DNA of 64,000 bases from assembly GCF_000518185.1 (NCBI RefSeq), contig NZ_JADC01000010.1:62001-126000 (forward strand). Direction: 5' to 3'. The notes under the pieces were generated by a model, which was not told where the DNA came from, searched no databases, and was given only the letters and a program-made list of their open reading frames with translations. This DNA is from Bartonella clarridgeiae ATCC 51734 (GTDB lineage: Bacteria; Pseudomonadota; Alphaproteobacteria; Rhizobiales; Rhizobiaceae). Shown here piece by piece: positions 59,258-64,000 of the stretch. Made by a program: the position numbers and the translations under genes. How positions within the stretch are numbered: the first letter of the stretch is position 1; every line of letters begins with the position of its first letter.

Positions 59258-60078
59258 TGAGTGAAAAACCTCTTCTTTTTTTTGATAGTGGTATTGGTGG
59301 ACTAACGGTATTGAGAAAAGTACGCCTTTTTGTTCCTGAATACCAATTTATCTATATTGCCGATGATGCAGCATTTCCTTATGGTGTCTGGGAAGAAGAA
59401 ATTTTAAGACGTCGTATTTTAAAGATTTTTGCATATCTTCTAAAACTTTATAATCCTGTTTTATGTGTGATTGCTTGCAACACAGCTTCTACACTAATAA
59501 TAGAAGATTTACGGCAAGAATTTCCTAATATTTGTTTTGTAGGAACTGTACCTGCAATTAAATTAGCAGCTGAACAAACAAAATCTGGTATTATCTCAGT
59601 CTTAGCAACTCCTGGTACAGTTAAACGTGCATATACGCATGAATTAATTAATTCTTTTGCTGGTCAATGTCATGTGCAGCTTGTCGGAAGTGAAAAGCTC
59701 GCAGGATTTGCTGAAAATTATTTACGTGGATATCCTATCAATGAAGAAGAATTACGCCATGAAATTTTACCATGCTTTATTGAGAAAAATGGCAAATTAA
59801 CTGATATTGTTGTTTTAGCCTGCACACATTATCCTTTTTTGATCAATTTATTTCGTGAACAAGCGTTATGGCCAGTTGATTGGATTGATCCGGCAAAAGC
59901 TGTAGCTAAACGCATAAGGTCTTTATTACCAATATTACCAATCAAAATGCAAAACAAGAATATGAAAAAACATAAAGATTTTGCTTTGTTTACGTCACAA
60001 AATATAAGTTCTTCAACTGAGTATTTATTGCAAAAGTTTCAGTTAAATATAATGAAGGGAGTTGACTTTAGATTCTAA
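59257..60078 (+). CDS. murI: Glutamate racemase
   Basis: A 273-residue racemase making D-glutamate for peptidoglycan. Motifs: FFDSGIGGLTVLRKV at the N-terminus, IACNTASTLIIEDL with the first catalytic Cys and LACTHYPFL with the second. Coupled to trmJ by a TAATG overlap. The C-terminal about 40 residues are Lys/Asn-rich and less conserved. Confidence 0.95.
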   Translation: MSEKPLLFFDSGIGGLTVLRKVRLFVPEYQFIYIADDAAFPYGVWEEEILRRRILKIFAYLLKLYNPVLCVIACNTASTLIIEDLRQEFPNICFVGTVPAIKLAAEQTKSGIISVLATPGTVKRAYTHELINSFAGQCHVQLVGSEKLAGFAENYLRGYPINEEELRHEILPCFIEKNGKLTDIVVLACTHYPFLINLFREQALWPVDWIDPAKAVAKRIRSLLPILPIKMQNKNMKKHKDFALFTSQNISSSTEYLLQKFQLNIMKGVDFRF

Positions 60079-60176
60079 GATAAGTAGAAATCATAGCAAG
60101 ATTTTTGCAATAAAGATCATTAATTGACGTGTCCCGTGGATAATTTTGCAATTAGCGCATAGATTGTTCTGTCAGT

Positions 60177-60240
60177 TTTCTTTTTTGAAAACAGAGGAGG
60201 GTGCGTTTCCTTAAGATCTAATTTTTGATCTTATTTTTTT
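60177..60240 (+). promoter_or_regulatory. rpsD: rpsD leader with two small hairpins, the second terminator-like
   Basis: Within 80 bases of the rpsD start lie GTTTTC/GAAAAC (60177-60192) and AAGATC/GATCTT (60213-60232), the latter followed by a run of seven T. AGGAGGG sits between them. The layout resembles an attenuator or a ribosomal-protein leader, or a weak terminator of murI. The stems are only 6 bp. Confidence 0.35.
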
Positions 60241-60256
60241 ATTCAAAGGAAATGCG

Positions 60257-60874
60257 ATGAGTAAACGTGAATCAACAAAGCATAAAATTGACCGCCGTAT
60301 GGGAGAAAATATCTGGGGTCGTCCAAAATCTCCAGTTAATCGTCGTGAATATGGTCCTGGGCAGCATGGTCAACGCCGTAAAGGAAAACTCTCTGATTAT
60401 GGAGTGCAGTTGCGCGCTAAGCAAAAGCTAAAAGGATTTTACGGTGATATTTCAGAAAAGCAATTTCGTAAAACTTATGAAGAGGCTGCTCGTCGTCGTG
60501 GCGATACGAGTGAAAATCTTATCGGTCTTTTAGAATCGCGTTTAGATGCTATTGTTTATCGTGCAAAGTTTGTGCCTACTATTTTTGCTTCTCGTCAATT
60601 TATTAATCATGGCCATGTTAATGTAAATGGTCGACGGACAAATATTCAATCATACCGTTGTAAACCAGGTGATGTGATTGAGGTTCGTGAAAAATCAAAG
60701 CAACTTGTTTTGGTTTTAGAGTCTATACAATTAGCTGAGCGTGATGTGCCTGAGTATATTGATGTAGATCATAACAAAATGAAAGCGACCTTTATTCGTA
60801 TACCTGCTTTTACAGATGTTCCCTATGCTGTTCATATGGAACCTAATTTGGTTGTTGAGTTCTACTCTCGTTAA
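60257..60874 (+). CDS. rpsD: 30S ribosomal protein S4
   Basis: A 205-residue primary assembly protein of the small subunit. The N-terminal part lacks the zinc cysteines ([16 protein letters not shown]), then comes the conserved [20 protein letters not shown] and the S4 RNA-binding domain ([49 protein letters not shown]). It is a single gene, outside the ribosomal protein clusters, as in other alphaproteobacteria. AAAGGAAA precedes the ATG. Confidence 0.97.
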   Translation: MSKRESTKHKIDRRMGENIWGRPKSPVNRREYGPGQHGQRRKGKLSDYGVQLRAKQKLKGFYGDISEKQFRKTYEEAARRRGDTSENLIGLLESRLDAIVYRAKFVPTIFASRQFINHGHVNVNGRRTNIQSYRCKPGDVIEVREKSKQLVLVLESIQLAERDVPEYIDVDHNKMKATFIRIPAFTDVPYAVHMEPNLVVEFYSR

Positions 60875-61062
60875 GCTTTGATACAGAGATCATTGTTTTA
60901 ATTTTTTTATGTATTAGAGATTGTTATGCTATTTTGTATTTATTAGAAGTAGCAATTATCCCTGATAATAAATAAAGGTATCTATTTACTATTGCAGGAC
61001 TAAGCCGTTGTAATATACAGAGTTATGATATTATAAATAAAACCTTAATCAAATTTTGTGTA

Positions 61063-61911
61063 ATGGAAAAGAATAGGTATACAAGCGATCCTTTGGAAGA
61101 AAAGGCTGATGATTGTCATCCGATTTTCCGGGTTGCTCCTTCAACTGTACAATTTAATAAATTACGCAAACGGCTTTTGCGCCATATAAGGCAGGCATTA
61201 GATGATTTTTCTATGCTCTCTTCGGGAAAAAAATGGCTTATTGCTTTATCAGGTGGAAAAGACTCTTACGGTTTACTGGCACTTCTGCTTGATTTAAAAT
61301 GGCGTGGCCTTTTACCTGTCGACATTTTAGCCTGTAATCTTAATCAAGGTCAACCAGGCTTTCCAGAGCATATTCTTCCTGATTTTTTAAATTATCATCA
61401 GATTCCATACCGTATTGAGTATCAAGATACTTATTCAATTGTTACAGATAAATTAACACAAACACAAACATATTGCTCACTTTGTTCTCGGTTACGACGT
61501 GGACATCTATACCGTATTGCACGTGAAGAGGAGTGTTCTGCTGTAATACTTGGACATCACCGTGATGATGTTTTAGAAACATTTTTTATGAATCTGTTCC
61601 ATGGAGGCCGATTAGCAGCTATGCCTGGAAAACTGATAAATGACGAGGGAGATCTTTTTGTTTTGCGTCCTCTAGTCTATGCTGCTGAAAAAGATATGGA
61701 AAAATTTTCTCAAGCAATGCAATTCCCTATCGTTCCTTGTAATCTTTGCGGAAATCAGGATAGCCTACAGCGCAATGCAATGAAAAAAATGCTTGATGAT
61801 ATTGAAAGGAAAATGCCAGGACGCAAAGACACTATGATTCGTGCCTTGACAAATGTTCGTCCAAGTCATTTGCTTGATAAAAAACTTTTCTCTTTTAAGA
61901 ATTTACTATAA
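61063..61911 (+). CDS. ttcA: tRNA 2-thiocytidine(32) synthetase TtcA
   Basis: A 282-residue PP-loop ATPase that makes 2-thiocytidine at position 32 of some tRNAs using an iron-sulfur cluster. The PP-loop SGGKDS is at residues 63-68; the cluster cysteines are in [14 protein letters not shown] and [33 protein letters not shown] is the TtcA/TilS-family segment. The order rpsD-ttcA with rimO convergent places it in a translation-related neighbourhood. No strong ribosome-binding site precedes the ATG. Confidence 0.94.
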   Translation: MEKNRYTSDPLEEKADDCHPIFRVAPSTVQFNKLRKRLLRHIRQALDDFSMLSSGKKWLIALSGGKDSYGLLALLLDLKWRGLLPVDILACNLNQGQPGFPEHILPDFLNYHQIPYRIEYQDTYSIVTDKLTQTQTYCSLCSRLRRGHLYRIAREEECSAVILGHHRDDVLETFFMNLFHGGRLAAMPGKLINDEGDLFVLRPLVYAAEKDMEKFSQAMQFPIVPCNLCGNQDSLQRNAMKKMLDDIERKMPGRKDTMIRALTNVRPSHLLDKKLFSFKNLL

Positions 61912-61941
61912 TTAAAAATAAATTTAAGCTTTTTAATATTT

Positions 61942-63255
61942 TCAAACTACAGTGCCATAAAGATCATAAGAATCTGATTGCTCAATTTTAACGGTAACAA
62001 ATTCACCTATACGAAGTGATTTCCGAGATGATATATGGACAACACCATCTATTTCCGGAGAATCATATTTACTACGACCTTTAGCGATTTTACCTTGCGT
62101 TTCATCGATAAGAACTTGAAGTCTTTTTCCAATCTTTTTCTTTAAAAGATCTGCAGAAATTTTTTGTTGTTTTATCATAAAGCGATGCCAGCGATTCTCT
62201 TTTACTTCTTCTGGAATGTTTTCTAATCCAAGATCATTTGCTACAGCACCTTTTACTGCTTCATATTTAAAGCAGCCAGCGCGTTCAATTTTTGCTTCTT
62301 CTAACCACTCAAGAAGCATATTAAAATCTTCGTTGGTTTCTCCTGGAAAACCAACAATAAATGTTGAACGCAAAGTAAGATCTGGACAAATTTCTCGCCA
62401 CTTTTCAATTCTACGGTTTGTTTTTTCGATATGAGCAGGACGTTTCATATTACGTAAAACCGTTGGTGATGCATGCTGAAAAGGAATATCTAAATAAGGA
62501 AGAATTTTTCCTGCAGCCATAAGCTCAACAGCTTGATCAATATGAGGATAGGGATATACATAGTGTATTCGCACCCAAATCCCCATCTCCCCTAGTTCGC
62601 GACAAAGATCTAAAAATTTTGTTTTGATAACGCGATTTTGCCAAATGCTTTCAGCGTATTTAATATCGATCCCATATGCACCGGTATCTTGTGAAATAAC
62701 CAAAATTTCTTTTACACCTGCTTGTACAAGTTTTTCTGCTTCGCGAAGAACATCGCCTATAGGCTGTGAAGTAAGATTACCACGCAGAGTAGGGATGATA
62801 CAAAAACTACATCGATTGGAACATCCTTCAGAAATTTTTAAATAAGCGTAATGGCGAGGTGTTAAACGAATACCTTGTGGAGGAACTAAATCTATAAAAG
62901 GATCATGAACTGGAGGGACTGCTGTATGAACTGCTTGTATAACACTTTCATAATCCTGTGGCCCAGTAATCGCTATTACATTAGGATATGCTTGAAGAAT
63001 AACATTAGGCTCAGCACCTAGGCATCCAGTTACAATAACTTTTCCATTATTTTTGAGAGCCTCATCAATATTGGCTAATGATTCATTTCGAGCAGAATCA
63101 AGAAAACCACAGGTATTAACAATAACTAAATCAGCTCCTTGATGTTTATTTGAGATCTCATAACCTTCAGAACGAAGGCGTGTAATAATGCGCTCAGAAT
63201 CTACAAGTGCTTTTGGGCAACCGAGAGAAACAAAACTAATACGAGGCACTACCAT
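61942..63255 (-). CDS. rimO: Ribosomal protein S12 methylthiotransferase RimO
   Basis: A 437-residue radical-SAM enzyme that methylthiolates an Asp of ribosomal protein S12. The N-terminal UPF0004 domain carries [14 protein letters not shown] (Cys13), VNTCGF (Cys49) and TGCLGAEP (third Cys); the radical SAM site is [17 protein letters not shown]; a TRAM domain ends the protein ([18 protein letters not shown]). [12 protein letters not shown] and the S12-type context favour RimO over MiaB. Confidence 0.95.
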   Translation of the reverse strand: MVVPRISFVSLGCPKALVDSERIITRLRSEGYEISNKHQGADLVIVNTCGFLDSARNESLANIDEALKNNGKVIVTGCLGAEPNVILQAYPNVIAITGPQDYESVIQAVHTAVPPVHDPFIDLVPPQGIRLTPRHYAYLKISEGCSNRCSFCIIPTLRGNLTSQPIGDVLREAEKLVQAGVKEILVISQDTGAYGIDIKYAESIWQNRVIKTKFLDLCRELGEMGIWVRIHYVYPYPHIDQAVELMAAGKILPYLDIPFQHASPTVLRNMKRPAHIEKTNRRIEKWREICPDLTLRSTFIVGFPGETNEDFNMLLEWLEEAKIERAGCFKYEAVKGAVANDLGLENIPEEVKENRWHRFMIKQQKISADLLKKKIGKRLQVLIDETQGKIAKGRSKYDSPEIDGVVHISSRKSLRIGEFVTVKIEQSDSYDLYGTVV

Positions 63256-63452
63256 AATATTCCTGTAAATTTTTTAATGAAGATCTAATTTTATTCTTTA
63301 TTTTTACTATAAAAGAAAATTAAATGTTTGAATGCTTTTCTTCATACATAAGAGTTTTTACAAAGTCATTTGGACTTTTTTTATATACTCTGTTGGCACG
63401 CATAACATAAAGCGAAAAAAAATACCATAAGATATCAAATAATTATTTTTTT

Positions 63453-64000
63453 TTAATATCGACGAATAAGTCCAACAAGCTTTCCTTGTATTTTTACACG
63501 CTCAGGTCCATATATACGTGTTTCATAATGAGGATTTGCAGCTTCTAATTCAATAGAAGCTCCTTTACGTCGATAACGTTTTAAAGTTGCTTCCTCTCTG
63601 TCAATTAATGCAACAATAATTTCACCTGGCATTGCTACATTTTGACATTTTATAATTACAGTATCTCTATCAAGAATTCCTGCTTCAATCATAGAGTCAC
63701 CTCTAACTTCTAAAGCATAATGCTCGCCTAAACCAATCATACTTGATGGAAGAGAAAGTGTATTTGTTTGTTGTTGAATAGCAGAAATAGGCACACCAGA
63801 AGCGATACGCCCCATAATAGGAATAGTGATATTTTTTTTATCTTCGATAATAGAAATATTAACATTACTAGAATTTTTTGATATTTTTCTTTTATTTTTT
63901 TGTATTACACTTGGAAAAATTTTACGAGCTGGAGAAAGATTAAATGTTACCTTATCAGGGAGACGAACAACTTCTACTGCACGAGCACGATTGGGTAAAC
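63453..64000 (-). CDS. lexA: SOS repressor LexA, C-terminal part (5' end outside the window)
   Basis: The frame is open from the window edge to 63453, about 181 residues, lacking most of the N-terminal DNA-binding domain; the ATG at 63815 is internal. Visible are the end of the winged helix ([15 protein letters not shown]), a Lys/Asn/Ser-rich linker, the cleavage region [13 protein letters not shown], and the protease site with the nucleophile Ser in [12 protein letters not shown] and Lys in REEATLKRY. At the scissile bond the usual Ala-Gly reads Ser-Gly. The C-terminus (KLVGLIRRY) is normal. LexA represses DNA-damage genes and cleaves itself on RecA filaments. Confidence 0.92.
   Translation of the reverse strand, partial: LPNRARAVEVVRLPDKVTFNLSPARKIFPSVIQKNKRKISKNSSNVNISIIEDKKNITIPIMGRIASGVPISAIQQQTNTLSLPSSMIGLGEHYALEVRGDSMIEAGILDRDTVIIKCQNVAMPGEIIVALIDREEATLKRYRRKGASIELEAANPHYETRIYGPERVKIQGKLVGLIRRY

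Noticed and set aside
1-64000. CRISPR arrays, insertion sequences or toxin-antitoxin pairs
   Set aside because: Scanning by eye found no regularly spaced repeats, no transposase frame and no small paired genes of those types.

Overview
The window is AT-rich (I estimate mid-30s percent GC) and reads as a Bartonella chromosome (Alphaproteobacteria, Hyphomicrobiales). The grounds are the alphaproteobacterial cell-cycle genes cckA, divK and hdaA, a 14-gene nuo operon continuing into birA, rnj, proS and lolCD, an NDUFS4-type protein, RNase E with an alphaproteobacterial acidic insert, and an IalB-family (invasion-associated locus B) protein. The species cannot be fixed from this sequence. Nearly everything is ordinary housekeeping; I found no intact mobile element, CRISPR array, defence island or obviously new system.

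Layout. 1-7.3 kb: end of cckA, purMN, a PerM-like permease with hdaA, tRNA-Pro, an NDUFS4-like gene, tRNA-Arg, a decayed prophage recombination module (recT, a small ORF and a yqaJ exonuclease fragment), then divK. 7.3-15.1 kb: rplM-rpsI, recJ, parE, lipB, and a lemA/TPM-domain pair. 15.6-16 kb: tRNA-Val and tRNA-Asp. 16.3-37.1 kb: nuoA to nuoN (respiratory complex I), birA, RNase J, proS, lolC and lolD, all on the + strand. 37.1-41 kb: sdhE and mfd. 41-47.8 kb: a gene-poor stretch, an orphan family 5 solute-binding protein, the IalB-family protein and rne. 47.8-64 kb: cell-wall genes (amidase, PBP1A), prfB, a peroxiredoxin, tyrS, a DUF3126 protein, radC, map, sfsA, trmJ, murI, rpsD, ttcA, rimO and the 3' part of lexA.

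How the genes fit together. The largest functional block is energy metabolism: complex I is complete, the NDUFS4-like accessory protein lies elsewhere, and SdhE matures succinate dehydrogenase. A second theme is RNA metabolism and translation (RNase E, RNase J, RF2, TtcA, TrmJ, RimO, three ribosomal proteins and two aminoacyl-tRNA synthetases). A third is cell-cycle and DNA maintenance (CckA, DivK, HdaA, ParE, RecJ, Mfd, RadC, LexA).

Most worth a second look: (1) rne is interrupted in an 8-A run, but the next 75 codons in the shifted frame stay open and encode an RNase E-like C-terminus; (2) the prfB programmed-frameshift site has UAA where UGA is the rule, and its RF2 has SPY rather than SPF; (3) recT/yqaJ relics lie beside tRNA-Arg; (4) the LexA self-cleavage site reads Ser-Gly rather than Ala-Gly; (5) a BCP-type peroxiredoxin ends in a CxxCxxC tail. 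Several start codons have been moved from the longest-ORF position to a site supported by a ribosome-binding sequence; these are noted in the entries.
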